Shown piece by piece: positions 19,016 through 28,644 of a DNA stretch of 64,000 nucleotides. This DNA is from Nonomuraea dietziae. Its GTDB lineage: Bacteria; Actinomycetota; Actinomycetes; Streptosporangiales; Streptosporangiaceae. The notes under the pieces are model-generated. The model saw only the letters and a list, made by a program, of their open reading frames with translations. It was not told the DNA's origin and ran no database searches. The stretch is taken from contig NZ_JACIBV010000001.1 in assembly GCF_014195505.1 (NCBI RefSeq), forward strand, positions 3,782,001-3,846,000, written 5' to 3'. How positions within the stretch are numbered: position 1 is the first letter of the stretch; each line of letters opens with the position of its first letter. Made by a program: the position numbers and the translations under genes.

Positions 19016-19836
19016 GAGGACCTCCCGTTCGAGGTGGTGCTACCCCCAACAGCGGCCCGCTCGACCGCGTCGATCTCGGGTCCGAGAAAACGCCTGCCCA
19101 GCTGGGCGAAGAGCGCGGAGTCGCCGGTCGCGCGGAAACGGTGCAGGGGGGAGGTGGCACCGTTGACGAGACCGCGGTCGTGCAGGATCCGGTAGACGTC
19201 CTTGGCCGTCTCCTCCGCGCTGGAGACGAGCGTGACGCCGTCCCCGGCGACGTAGGAGATCGCGCCGGTGAGCAGCGGATAGTGGGTGCAGCCCAGGATG
19301 AGGGTGTCGCATCCCGCCTCCTGGATGGGGGTGAGATACTCCCGCACGGCCTCGATGAGCTGCTCGCTCATCGTCTCGCCGCGCTCGACGTACTCCACCA
19401 GACGGGGTGCGGCCACGCCTGTGAGGCTCACGTCGGGGGCGGCGGCGAAGGCGTCGTGGTAGGCCATCGACTCGATCGTGGCGCGGGTGGCGATGACGCC
19501 GACCCTGCCGTTGCGCGTCGCCTTGACCGCGCGTCTGGTCGCCGGCTGGATCACCTCGACCACCGGCACGTCGTAGCGCTCCCGCGCGTCGCGCAGGACC
19601 GCCGCGCTCGCGCTGTTGCAGGCGATGACCAGCATCTTGACGTCGTGCTCCACGAGGTGGTCCATCACCTCCAGCGCGTACTTGCGAACCTCGGCGATCC
19701 GCTTCGGCCCGTATGGCTGGCGGGCCGTGTCGGCCACGTAGGTGATGGACTCGTGGGGCAGCTGATCAATGATCGCTCTGGCGACCGTCAGGCCGCCGAC
19801 CCCGCTGTCGAAGATTCCAATGCTCGCGTCCGGCAC
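19012..19836 (-). CDS. murI: Glutamate racemase
   Basis: Makes D-glutamate for peptidoglycan. The 274-residue protein has [16 protein letters not shown] at the N-terminus and the two catalytic cysteines C73 (ACNSASA) and C184 (LGCTHYPLL). First gene of the murI-MBL-rph-rdgB series, with the MBL gene overlapping its stop. The GTG at 19836 has TACCCT 7 nt upstream, so the operon appears to start with a leaderless transcript. rph has its own second promoter. Confidence 0.97.
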   Translation of the reverse strand: MPDASIGIFDSGVGGLTVARAIIDQLPHESITYVADTARQPYGPKRIAEVRKYALEVMDHLVEHDVKMLVIACNSASAAVLRDARERYDVPVVEVIQPATRRAVKATRNGRVGVIATRATIESMAYHDAFAAAPDVSLTGVAAPRLVEYVERGETMSEQLIEAVREYLTPIQEAGCDTLILGCTHYPLLTGAISYVAGDGVTLVSSAEETAKDVYRILHDRGLVNGATSPLHRFRATGDSALFAQLGRRFLGPEIDAVERAAVGGSTTSNGRSS

Positions 19837-19843
19837 GCTTCAG

Positions 19844-19849
19844 AGGGTA
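19844..19849 (-). promoter_or_regulatory. -10 element TACCCT, leaderless start of murI
   Basis: On the minus strand TACCCT, 7 nt, then the GTG at 19836. Confidence 0.6.
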
Positions 19850-19896
19850 GGCGACCTGCGAGATCGCAACAGCGTAAGAATCCTCACACGGCGTTT

Positions 19897-20688
19897 TCAG
19901 CCCCTCCCGACGCGGGCGAGCTGCCGCGACTGCGCCACCAGCCGTCCCGCCGAGTCCCAGACCTCGACCTCCTCGTCGAACCAGCCGTCGGCGATGAGCC
20001 TGCCGCCCCCCAGCAGCGTGAGCCATCCGGGCGCGGGCAGCGCCCTCAGGTGCCAGGTCAGGTCGACGGTCGGAGCCCATCCGCGCAGCCCCGCCGAGAA
20101 CACCACGGGCGGCAGGGCGTCGACCGCCAGCGCCAGCACGTAGGGGTCGGGGTCCTGGGGCTCGGCCATCCTGAAGTAGGCGCGCGCCTCGGGGCGCCCC
20201 GTCGGAGCGCCGTTGAGCCAGCCGATCGTGGGCGGGTCGAAACGCATCTCCATCTGCGCGTTCAGCGTCATGCCCGACTCGGGTCTGGGGTCGGGGAGCC
20301 TGACGCACTCGTCCACGGCCGGCATCGCCACTCCGGGCTCCTCCGCGTAGAGCGGCTCCACCGCGGTCAGCGTGGCGGTCGTGACCAGCGCCTCGAGCTG
20401 TGCCACGTCGTCCTGCACCAGTCTCGCCCTTGTGAACGCCGCCGTCCTGCCCGCCTTCACCTGTTCCACCACGACCTTGGCGGGGCCAGGCCTGGGCGAG
20501 CGCAGGAACTGCGTGGTCGTGCTCACCGGATGCTCGTGCGGGGAGGCGTCGACCACGGCCCGCAGGATCACCGCCATCAGGTAGCCGCCGTTGAGCGGAC
20601 CGCCGATGGAGTAGCCGGGATCGAGGCACACGTCGTAGGTGCTCTCGTCGACCCTGATCGCCTGCGTCGCCTCGTCGAACTTCGTCAT
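19897..20688 (-). CDS. Thioesterase family protein (TesB-like double hotdog)
   Basis: A 263-residue protein with two hotdog-like halves: an N-terminal GYSIGGPLNGGYLMAVILRA helix region and a C-terminal DLTWHLRALPAPGWL to WDSAGRLVAQSRQLARVGRG, which resembles the end of acyl-CoA thioesterase II. It probably hydrolyses an acyl-CoA of unknown chain type. An upstream in-frame start exists at 20721, but GGGAGCAGGT just before the ATG at 20688 (MTKFDEATQ) supports the shorter form. It lies upstream of murI on the same strand with a 60-bp gap. Confidence 0.8.
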   Translation of the reverse strand: MTKFDEATQAIRVDESTYDVCLDPGYSIGGPLNGGYLMAVILRAVVDASPHEHPVSTTTQFLRSPRPGPAKVVVEQVKAGRTAAFTRARLVQDDVAQLEALVTTATLTAVEPLYAEEPGVAMPAVDECVRLPDPRPESGMTLNAQMEMRFDPPTIGWLNGAPTGRPEARAYFRMAEPQDPDPYVLALAVDALPPVVFSAGLRGWAPTVDLTWHLRALPAPGWLTLLGGGRLIADGWFDEEVEVWDSAGRLVAQSRQLARVGRG

Positions 20689-20788
20689 ACCTGCTCCCGA
20701 ACTAAGTTCTAGTGGCTCCATACTCTACGACATCTCGCCATCAGCGCGCCTACCTGCGGAAACACCCCCTGGGTGGAACAGTTGGATC

Positions 20789-21112
20789 ATGAGTTTGACA
20801 GCCCTCATGGGGCAGTCGGTATGGGACGTGCACGGCGTCTGGGTCGGCCACGTCGTCGACGTCCGCGTGATCAGGACCAAATCGGAGTCCATGCAGAGCC
20901 ACACCGTCATAGGCCTCGTGGTGTCGGCGATACGCGCTCCCTTCCTGCTCGGGATCACGCGCGACAGGCAGGGCAGGTGGGGCTGGCTCTCGGAGTTGCT
21001 GGCCAGGGTGGTCTACGCGGGATGCACGTTCGTCCCGTGGGAGAGCGTGGACTCCAGCGACACGGGCGAGGTGCATCTGAAGGCCATGCGCAAGGAGCTG
21101 ACACGCGTCTAG
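20789..21112 (+). CDS. Small PRC-barrel-like protein
   Basis: A 107-residue protein beginning with a beta-barrel-like segment (MGQSVWDVHGVWVGHVVDVRV) that resembles PRC-barrel domains, which bind RNA or act in photosynthetic and ribosome-maturation proteins. The rest (VIGLVVSAIRAPFLLGI, CTFVPWESVDSS) fits a second half-barrel. Function is unknown. It is divergent from the thioesterase, 100 bp away, and no clear ribosome-binding site is seen before the ATG at 20789. Confidence 0.6.
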   Translation: MSLTALMGQSVWDVHGVWVGHVVDVRVIRTKSESMQSHTVIGLVVSAIRAPFLLGITRDRQGRWGWLSELLARVVYAGCTFVPWESVDSSDTGEVHLKAMRKELTRV

Positions 21113-21211
21113 CTGGATCACAAAACGGGCGTTTCAGTGCTTTGCAACCAGCGCTCTAGTCACATGCACTAACTTCTCAGTGGTCAATAAGTCCACTTTG
21201 TGAGTTGAGTG

Positions 21212-23092
21212 ATGTCGGCGAATCTCCCCCCTGGCGGCCAGGACCCTGAGCGGACCACGGCCTACCGTTGGAATCAGGACCAGCCCCCGGCGCAGGGCGG
21301 TCAGCCGTACCAGCAGCCGTACCCTCCCCAGCAGCCCCCGTACGGGCAGCCCCAGCAGCCCCAGGGCCAGCAGCCCTACAACCAGCAGCAGCAGCCGTAC
21401 CAGCAGCCACAGCAGCCGCAGTACGGGCAGCAGCAGGGCTACGGCCAGCAGCAGCCTGCCTATGGACAGCCGCAGCAGCCCGCCTACGGGCAGCAGCCCC
21501 AGTACGGCCAGCAGCAGCCGCAGTACGGGCAGCAGCAGAACCAGCAGCAGCAGTCGTTCTCCTACGGTGAGCAGACCGTGCAGGAGCCCGCGCCCTGGCA
21601 GCAGGGCTCCGAGGGCTGGGGCCCGCCGCAGCAGCCGCCCGCCAAGAAGAGCGGCAGGGGCTGGCTGATCGCCGGCATCGCCGCGCTCCTGGTGGTGCTC
21701 GTCGGCGGCGGCGGCGTCTGGGCCGCGGGCGCGTTCCTCGGCGGCGGCGGCACGCAGCCCCACGAGGTGCTGCCCGCCGGCGCGATGGCCTACGTGCGGC
21801 TCGACCTCGACCCCGCGGCCAACCAGAAGCTCGCGCTGTTCGCCCTGGCCAAGAAGTTCACCGTCACCAAGGACAGGATCACCGGCGACGACCCGCGCAA
21901 GGCGCTGTTCGACGCGGTCAAGGCCGACAGCGAGGACCTGGCGAAGGTCGACTTCGCCAAGGACGTCGACCCGTGGCTGGGCAGCAGGATCGGCATGGCC
22001 GTCCTCGCCCCCGCCGCCGCCGGTAAGGAGCCCGGCTTCGCCGTGGCCGTCCAGGTGAAGGACGAGGCACAGGCCAAGGCCGGCATCGCCAAGCTGATGG
22101 GCGAGGAGAAGTACGGCCTCGCCTTCCGCGACGACTACGCGATCATCTCCGCCGACCAGGCGAACGCCGACAAGCACGCCACCGGCCCGACCCTGTCCGA
22201 GAGCGCCGACTTCACCGGCGACCTCGACGCGCTGGGCGAGCCCGGCGTGCTGTCGATGTGGATGAACGCCGGCAAGGTCGCCGAGCTCGGTGGCGAGGCC
22301 CTGCCCGCGGAGAACCGGGCGATGCTGAAGAACGCCAGGTTCGCCGCGGCGCTCCGCTTCGACTCCGCCTACGCCGAGTTCGCCGGCATCGTCCGCGGCG
22401 CCGAGGCCATGGCCGTCGGCGACCCGCAGGCCGCCGACATCTCGACGCTCCCCACCTCCACGGTGGGCGCGCTGTCGATCTCCGGTATGGACGAGGCGAT
22501 CACCAAGCAGTGGAGCCAGCTGCAGAAGAGCATGGCGGCCGCCCCCGACGGCGCCTCCTTCCAGCAGTTCGTGGACATGGCCCAGCAGAAGTACGGCCTG
22601 GCCCTGCCCGCCGACCTGGCGACGCTGCTCGGCAAGAACCTCACCGTCGCGCTCGACGGCGACGGCCTGGCGACCATGGGTCAGAGCGGTCAGCTGCCCA
22701 AGGTCGGCGTCCGCATCGTCACCGACCCCGCCAAGGCGCAGGAGGTCATCGGCAAGATCGAGAAGGCCTTCACCGACGCGGGCCAGCCCGCTCCGCAGAT
22801 CGCCAAGGTCCCCGGCGACGGCACGCTGACGCTGGCGACCACGCCTGAGTACGCCAAGCAGCTGTCGGAGGGCGGCACGCTCGGCGACAGCGAGGCCTTC
22901 AAGACGGCCATCCCCGACGCTGCAAGCTCCACCTTCGCGCTCTTCGTCGACGTGGACAAGCTGGAGCCGCTCTACCTGAACAGCCTCTCCGGCGACGACC
23001 AGGCCAACGCCAAGGTCTTCAGCGCCGTGGGACTCAGCGGTAAGCAGAGCGGCGGCGAGGCCAGCTTCTCGCTCCGCGTCCTGTTCAACTAG
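21212..23092 (+). CDS. DUF3352 protein with Gln/Tyr/Pro-rich cytoplasmic tail
   Basis: A 626-residue membrane protein of unknown function. Residues 1 to about 145 are extremely rich in Q, P, Y and G (repeats such as QPQYGQQ and PAYGQ). One transmembrane helix follows (about 150-178, LIAGIAALLVVLVGG). The outer domain carries the DUF3352 pattern (LPAGAMAYVRLDLDPAANQK, VDPWLGSRIGMAVL, LSISGMD). The helix orientation places the disordered tail inside the cell. A GTG at 21209 directly precedes the ATG. A strong terminator follows the stop. Confidence 0.85.
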   Translation: MSANLPPGGQDPERTTAYRWNQDQPPAQGGQPYQQPYPPQQPPYGQPQQPQGQQPYNQQQQPYQQPQQPQYGQQQGYGQQQPAYGQPQQPAYGQQPQYGQQQPQYGQQQNQQQQSFSYGEQTVQEPAPWQQGSEGWGPPQQPPAKKSGRGWLIAGIAALLVVLVGGGGVWAAGAFLGGGGTQPHEVLPAGAMAYVRLDLDPAANQKLALFALAKKFTVTKDRITGDDPRKALFDAVKADSEDLAKVDFAKDVDPWLGSRIGMAVLAPAAAGKEPGFAVAVQVKDEAQAKAGIAKLMGEEKYGLAFRDDYAIISADQANADKHATGPTLSESADFTGDLDALGEPGVLSMWMNAGKVAELGGEALPAENRAMLKNARFAAALRFDSAYAEFAGIVRGAEAMAVGDPQAADISTLPTSTVGALSISGMDEAITKQWSQLQKSMAAAPDGASFQQFVDMAQQKYGLALPADLATLLGKNLTVALDGDGLATMGQSGQLPKVGVRIVTDPAKAQEVIGKIEKAFTDAGQPAPQIAKVPGDGTLTLATTPEYAKQLSEGGTLGDSEAFKTAIPDAASSTFALFVDVDKLEPLYLNSLSGDDQANAKVFSAVGLSGKQSGGEASFSLRVLFN

Positions 23093-23099
23093 CCCGTCC

Positions 23100-23137
23100 C
23101 GAAGGGGTCGCCGCCACGGATGGCGGCGACCCCTTCG
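23100..23137 (+). terminator. Strong intrinsic-type terminator after the DUF3352 gene
   Basis: A perfect 16-bp stem: CGAAGGGGTCGCCGCC (23100-23115) pairs with GGCGGCGACCCCTTCG (23122-23137) around a 6-nt loop. It can also serve cysM, which converges from the other side. Confidence 0.85.
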
Positions 23138-23156
23138 TCATGTCCGCAGACCCGCT

Positions 23157-23267
23157 CGTCATGCTCGTAGGCCCGGTCGTCACGTTCGCAGGGTCAGTCG
23201 TCACGCTCACAGCCGGGCGTCATGCTCGTAGGCCCGGTCGTCACGTTCGCAGGGTCGGTCGTCAGGC
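23157..23267. repeat. Two direct repeats of about 50 bp, 61 bp apart
   Basis: 23157-23206 and 23218-23267 both read CGTCATGCTCGTAGGCCCGG, then TCGTCACGTTCGCAGGGTC, with only two mismatches over 50 bp. They lie in the short gap between the terminator and the end of cysM. A related partial copy (GTCATGTCCGCAGACCCG) starts at 23137. Function is unknown. Confidence 0.85.
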
Positions 23268-23269
23268 TC

Positions 23270-24746
<1,477 letters not shown>

Positions 24747-25025
24747 CTAGCGGGAGCCGCCCGCGACCGCGGGGAGCACGGTCACGGTGTCGCCGTCGGA
24801 GACGGGCGTGCCGAGCCCGCCCAGGAAGCGGACGTCCTCGTCGTTGAGATAGACGTTCACGAAGCGCCGCAGCGCCCCCTGGTCGACCAGACGGTCCTTG
24901 ATGCCCGGGTGCTGGGCCTCCAGGTTGCTGATCAGCTCGTCGAGCGTGGCGCCCTCGGCGTCGACGGCTTTCGCGCCGTCGGTGTAGGTGCGCAGGATGG
25001 TCGGGATGCGAACCTCGATGGCCAT
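24747..25025 (-). CDS. cysO: Sulfur-carrier protein CysO with extension past the diglycine
   Basis: A 92-residue beta-grasp (MoaD/ThiS-type) sulfur carrier. VRIPTILRTYTDG opens the fold, and FVNVYLNDEDVRFLGGLGTPV with GDTVTVLPAVAGG closes it. The C-terminal Gly-Gly is thiocarboxylated and loaded with sulfur for CysM. In the M. tuberculosis protein the chain ends at GG, while here two further residues (Ser-Arg) precede the stop, so the C-terminus would need trimming. The neighbouring JAMM protease Mec is a natural candidate for that. Start ATG 25025. Confidence 0.95.
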   Translation of the reverse strand: MAIEVRIPTILRTYTDGAKAVDAEGATLDELISNLEAQHPGIKDRLVDQGALRRFVNVYLNDEDVRFLGGLGTPVSDGDTVTVLPAVAGGSR

Positions 25026-25105
25026 CGCGGGTCAGTCTCCTCATTCATGTCGTCGTCCACCGGGCAAACACCGGTGAGGGAAAAGGGATTCCGTGGAACT
25101 GCCGG

Positions 25106-25177
25106 TCAGCGACAGTCGTAGACGACGACAGACGGAGTGTGCGCGAAGAGGAAGCTCTGCACAGGCCGGACCGTCAT
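25106..25177 (-). CDS. Leaderless 23-residue small ORF upstream of cysO
   Basis: MTVRPVQSFLFAHTPSVVVY followed by DCR and a TGA stop. The ATG at 25177 lies exactly 7 nt after a TAAACT hexamer, the same geometry as other leaderless starts in this window, so it would be the first codon of the mRNA. The only cysteine is two codons before the stop. Between its stop and the cysO ATG (80 nt) is a CACCGG/CCGGTG hairpin and a GAGGAG sequence. The position suggests a cysteine- or charge-sensing leader peptide, but this is inference. An in-frame upstream ATG at 25195 has no ribosome-binding site. Confidence 0.5.
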   Translation of the reverse strand: MTVRPVQSFLFAHTPSVVVYDCR

Positions 25178-25184
25178 GGACAGC

Positions 25185-25190
25185 AGTTTA
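25185..25190 (-). promoter_or_regulatory. -10 element TAAACT upstream of the small ORF and cysO
   Basis: On the minus strand TAAACT, 7 nt, then ATG 25177. It would drive the small ORF and cysO (possibly cysM) separately from mec. Confidence 0.55.
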
Positions 25191-25221
25191 CCCATGGCGC
25201 GAGCGGCATGGACTCGCCGTC

Positions 25222-25626
25222 TCACGTGATGGTCACCTCCTCCTCGGTGATCACCCCGTCGACGATGCGGTAGGACCGGAGCTCGACCTTCTCGCCCAGC
25301 TCCTCCCTGGTGGAGACGAGCACGTAGTGGGCGTCCGGCTCGGAGGCGTAGCTCACGTCGGTGCGTGAGGGGTAGGCCTCGGTGGCGGTGTGCGAGTGGT
25401 AGATCACGACGGGCTCCTCGTCGCGGTCGTCCATCTCGCGCCACACCCGCAGCTGCTCCATGGAGTCGAAGCGGTAGAAGGTGGGCGAGCGCTCGGCGTT
25501 CTCCATCGGGACGAACCGCTCGGGAACGCCACCACGCCCGGCGATCACCCCGCAAGCCTCGTCGGGGTGGTCGGCGCGGGCATGCGCAATGATCTTGTCG
25601 ACAAGATCCTGCGAGATCGTCAGCAT
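25222..25626 (-). CDS. mec: JAMM-type metallopeptidase that releases cysteine from CysO
   Basis: A 134-residue Mov34/JAB1-type zinc peptidase. The motif is complete: E23 in DEACGVIAGR, H77 and H79 in IYHSHT, S87 and D90 ten residues after the second histidine. In M. tuberculosis Mec hydrolyses the CysO-cysteine adduct made by CysM, releasing free cysteine. The ATG at 25626 follows TACTCT by 7 nt, so it begins as a leaderless transcript. cysO and cysM follow on the same strand. Confidence 0.94.
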   Translation of the reverse strand: MLTISQDLVDKIIAHARADHPDEACGVIAGRGGVPERFVPMENAERSPTFYRFDSMEQLRVWREMDDRDEEPVVIYHSHTATEAYPSRTDVSYASEPDAHYVLVSTREELGEKVELRSYRIVDGVITEEEVTIT

Positions 25627-25633
25627 GGAGCAG

Positions 25634-25639
25634 AGAGTA
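25634..25639 (-). promoter_or_regulatory. -10 element TACTCT, leaderless start of mec
   Basis: On the minus strand TACTCT, 7 nt, then the ATG at 25626. Confidence 0.6.
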
Positions 25640-25734
25640 CCTGGGCCGCCAGAACCGCCTCGACGCCCGGTGCCGTGCCGCACGACGACCGGCCAAACCG
25701 CCACCCTCCCGGGTGACACGAGCCGCGCCCGGCC

Positions 25735-26259
25735 TCACCAGAGGGCGCGGACCAAGGTGTCCTGGAGGTAGGTCAGCCAGTCGTAGGTCACGAACGCCGG
25801 GTACCGGGGGTCGTCCTCGGACATCGTCGCGATCTCCTCGTGCACCTCCTCGGTCACCTCCAGCCGCGTGCCGAGCGCCAGCCGTACGTCGTTGAGCGAG
25901 CGCAGCCACGCCTGGGCCTGCTCGGCCGTGAGCTCCGTGCGCCCCGGATGGGCGGTGTCGAGCATCGTCTGGGCGTCGGCCCGCTTGCCGTCGCGCAGCG
26001 TCGCCTCGGTGTAGCGGCGGAACTCCCCCGCCTCGGTCTCGTCGGCGTAGGCGGAGGGGAAGAGCCTGGCCAGCACGGGATCGGTGGGCTGCTGCGCGGA
26101 GCCGATGCCGAGCGCCCTCTCCAGCGGGTCGTCACCGGTCTCGCCCGGCGCCACCAGGCCGAGCACCTGGGTCACCAGCGAGCGCAGGATCGAGACCTCC
26201 GCGGCCTCGAACTGCGCGATGACCCCACCGCCGTGACGGGATTTGAAGCCCGAACTCAC
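25735..26259 (-). CDS. DUF2017 family protein
   Basis: A 174-residue cytoplasmic alpha-helical protein conserved next to clpS in actinobacteria. It contains VIAQFEAAEVSILRSLVTQV near the start, DPVLARLFPSAY in the middle and YDWLTYLQDTLVRALW at the end. Function unknown; the constant link to clpS suggests a role in proteolysis or its control. The GTG at 26259 is chosen because GAGGTGG, directly after the clpS stop, then lies 5 nt upstream. Confidence 0.85.
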   Translation of the reverse strand: MSSGFKSRHGGGVIAQFEAAEVSILRSLVTQVLGLVAPGETGDDPLERALGIGSAQQPTDPVLARLFPSAYADETEAGEFRRYTEATLRDGKRADAQTMLDTAHPGRTELTAEQAQAWLRSLNDVRLALGTRLEVTEEVHEEIATMSEDDPRYPAFVTYDWLTYLQDTLVRALW

Positions 26260-26269
26260 CTGCACCACC

Positions 26270-26563
26270 TCACGAGAGCGAGTCCGACTGGAGCGTCGCC
26301 CAGAGGCCGTAGGAGTGAAGAATCTGCACATCGCGTTCCATCTCTTCGCGCGTGCCGCTCGACACGACGGCCTTGCCCTTGTGGTGGACGTCCATCATGA
26401 GCTTCTCGGCCTTCTCCTTGGAGTAGCCGAACACGGTCTGGAACACATAAGTCACATACGACATCAGGTTGACCGGGTCATTCCAGACGATCGTGACCCA
26501 TGGCAGATCGGGCCGGACGTCCGATGAAGGACGCTCGACGGCGATTGGAGCGGTGCTACCCAC
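26270..26563 (-). CDS. clpS: ATP-dependent Clp protease adaptor ClpS
   Basis: N-end-rule adaptor that delivers substrates to ClpAP/ClpCP. At 97 residues it is standard. [20 protein letters not shown] contains the conserved NDP ligand and N-degron pocket, and [12 protein letters not shown] carries the conserved His. The GTG start has a CAGACT sequence 7 nt upstream that is one base from the leaderless -10 pattern. Divergent from pncB, as in M. tuberculosis. Confidence 0.96.
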   Translation of the reverse strand: MGSTAPIAVERPSSDVRPDLPWVTIVWNDPVNLMSYVTYVFQTVFGYSKEKAEKLMMDVHHKGKAVVSSGTREEMERDVQILHSYGLWATLQSDSLS

Positions 26564-26590
26564 ATCCTCGAGTCTGCCCTATCTGGGCCG

Positions 26591-26596
26591 TAGTCT
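26591..26596 (+). promoter_or_regulatory. -10 element TAGTCT, leaderless start of pncB
   Basis: TAGTCT, 7 nt, then the GTG at 26604. Confidence 0.6.
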
Positions 26597-26603
26597 CGAA
26601 CTC

Positions 26604-27893
26604 GTGAGAATGACCATGAGCACTGCGTTGCTCACAGATCACTATGAGCTGACGATGTTGCAGGCCGCCCTCCGCAGCGGCGCGGCCCACCGGCGGGCGG
26701 TCTTCGAGGTGTTCGCGCGCCATTTGCCTGGAGGACGGCGGTATGGGGTGGTCGCCGGCACCGGCAGAGTGCTGGACGAACTGCGGCACTTCCGCTTCGG
26801 TGAGGAAGAACTCGCCTTCCTCCGCGAGCACAGTGTCGTCGACGAGCCGACTCTGGCGTTTCTGGCCGATTACCGATTTTCCGGGAGCTTGTCCGGCTAC
26901 CGCGAAGGCGACCTCTACTTCCCCGCCTCGCCGATCATGGTCGTGGAGGGTACGTTCGCCGAGGCCGTCCTCCTCGAGACCATGATCCTTTCCATCCTCA
27001 ACCACGACTGCGCGATCGCCTCGGCCGCCTCCCGCATGACCAACGCCGCCGCAGGCAGGCCGCTCATCGAGATGGGCTCACGCCGTACGCACGAGAGGGC
27101 CGCGGTGGCCGCCGCCCGCGCCGCCTACATCGCCGGCTTCTCCTTCACCTCCAACCTGATGGCAGGGCGCGAGTTCGGCGTCCCCACGGCAGGTACGGCG
27201 GCGCACGCCTTCACGCTGCTGCACGACAGCGAGCGCGAAGCCTTCCAGGCGCAGATCGCCTCGCTCGGCGAGAGCACCACGCTGCTGGTCGACACCTACG
27301 ACGTGCCCGACGCCGTACGCACGGCGGTGGAGCTGGCGGGGCCGAAGCTCGGCGCGGTCAGGATCGACTCGGGCGACCTGGCAGCCGCTGCCCAGGAGGT
27401 GCGCGAGCAGCTCGACGCGCTCGGCGCGTTCAACACCCGCATCCTGGTCACCTCCGACCTGGACGAGTACGCCATCGCGGCGCTGGCCGCCGCCCCCGTC
27501 GACGGGTACGGCGTCGGCACCTCCCTCGTCACGGGCTCCGGCGTGCCGACCGCCGCGCTCGTCTACAAGCTGGTGGCCAGGGAGACGGCCTCGGGCACGC
27601 TCGAGCCGGTGGCGAAGCGCTCGGTGGGCAAGCCGTCGCGCGGCGGCCGCAAGGAGGCCTTCCGCCTGCTGGACGAGCAGGGCAGGTTCGAGACCGAGGT
27701 GGTCACGACCTCGGGCGTCGCACCGGAGGGCGGGCTCCCTCTCCTGCACGAGCTGGTCGTGGACGGCGAGATCGTCGGAGCCGAGCCGCTGACCTCCGCC
27801 CGCGACAGGCACCGCGAGACGGTCGCCCTGCTCCCCCAGGACGCGCTCCACCTCGGCAGGGGTTACGCGGCCATCCCCACCGAGTTCGCCTGA
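26604..27893 (+). CDS. pncB: Nicotinate phosphoribosyltransferase
   Basis: Converts nicotinate and PRPP to nicotinate mononucleotide in NAD salvage. The 429-residue product has LLTDHYELTMLQAAL at the start, LIEMGSRRTHE (with the conserved histidine region), VDTYDVPDAVRTAVELAG, GAVRIDSGDLAA and YGVGTSLVTG (phosphate-binding loop). The GTG at 26604 is chosen from the leaderless promoter; ATGs at 26610 and 26616 are alternatives. pncA lies directly downstream, so nicotinamide to nicotinate to NaMN is covered by adjacent genes. Confidence 0.95.
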   Translation: MRMTMSTALLTDHYELTMLQAALRSGAAHRRAVFEVFARHLPGGRRYGVVAGTGRVLDELRHFRFGEEELAFLREHSVVDEPTLAFLADYRFSGSLSGYREGDLYFPASPIMVVEGTFAEAVLLETMILSILNHDCAIASAASRMTNAAAGRPLIEMGSRRTHERAAVAAARAAYIAGFSFTSNLMAGREFGVPTAGTAAHAFTLLHDSEREAFQAQIASLGESTTLLVDTYDVPDAVRTAVELAGPKLGAVRIDSGDLAAAAQEVREQLDALGAFNTRILVTSDLDEYAIAALAAAPVDGYGVGTSLVTGSGVPTAALVYKLVARETASGTLEPVAKRSVGKPSRGGRKEAFRLLDEQGRFETEVVTTSGVAPEGGLPLLHELVVDGEIVGAEPLTSARDRHRETVALLPQDALHLGRGYAAIPTEFA

Positions 27894-27934
27894 CCCGCTC
27901 GCCCCGCCCCTCTCCCCTCGCGCCCGGCCATGAG

Positions 27935-27940
27935 TAGGCT
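27935..27940 (+). promoter_or_regulatory. -10 element TAGGCT, leaderless start of pncA
   Basis: TAGGCT, 7 nt, then the GTG at 27948. It overlaps a longer in-frame start at 27930, which this promoter argues against. Confidence 0.6.
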
Positions 27941-27947
27941 CGACGGT

Positions 27948-28517
27948 GTGAGCACCGCATTGATCATCGTGGACGTGCAGAACGACTTCTGCGAGGGCGG
28001 CAGCCTCCCCGTGTCGGGCGGCGCCGAGGTCGCGGCCGCGATCAGCGCGTACGTGGCCACGCACCCCTACGACCACGTGGTGGCCACCCGCGACTACCAC
28101 GTCGACCCCGGCTCGCACTTCGCCGCCGAGCCCGACTTCGTCACCACCTGGCCGGCACACTGCGTCGCGGGCACGCGCGGCGCCGACTTCCACCCGGCCT
28201 TCGACACCTCGAAGGTGGAGGAGGTCTTCAGCAAGGGCGCCCACGCGGCGGCCTACAGCGGCTTCGAGGGCTCCTCTTCCGAGGGCGTCCCGCTGGCGGA
28301 CTGGCTGGCGGGGCGGGGCGTCCAGACGGTCGACGTCGTCGGCATCGCCACCGACCACTGCGTCAGGGCCACGGCCATGGACGCGGTGGAGCAGGGTCTC
28401 GCCGTACGCGTGCTGCTCGACCTCACGGCCGGAGTGGCCAGGCAGACGACGGACACGGCGCTGGCGCAGCTCCGCGACGCCGGGGCCACCCTCGAGGGCG
28501 ACCCGACCGTCCGCTGA
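27948..28517 (+). CDS. pncA: Nicotinamidase/isochorismatase-family hydrolase
   Basis: Deamidates nicotinamide to nicotinate. The 189-residue protein has the nucleophile region: catalytic Asp in IIVDVQNDFCEGGSL, metal-binding D and H in TRDYHVDPGSHF, the lysine in VFSKGAHAAAYSGFEG, and the nucleophilic cysteine in GIATDHCVRATA. This is the full PncA triad (D, K, C). It follows pncB on the same strand. The start is set by the TAGGCT promoter. Confidence 0.95.
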   Translation: MSTALIIVDVQNDFCEGGSLPVSGGAEVAAAISAYVATHPYDHVVATRDYHVDPGSHFAAEPDFVTTWPAHCVAGTRGADFHPAFDTSKVEEVFSKGAHAAAYSGFEGSSSEGVPLADWLAGRGVQTVDVVGIATDHCVRATAMDAVEQGLAVRVLLDLTAGVARQTTDTALAQLRDAGATLEGDPTVR

Positions 28518-28644
28518 GAGCACCTCCCGCGAGGTTAGACACCTCGCCACGCCCGGGTGATGTGATGGTCAAGGCGATGAGAACCGCCCGCTCCTGAACT
28601 ACTACGGAGAGCCTGGAAGCTCATCCGACGTGTAGAGGACGCCC

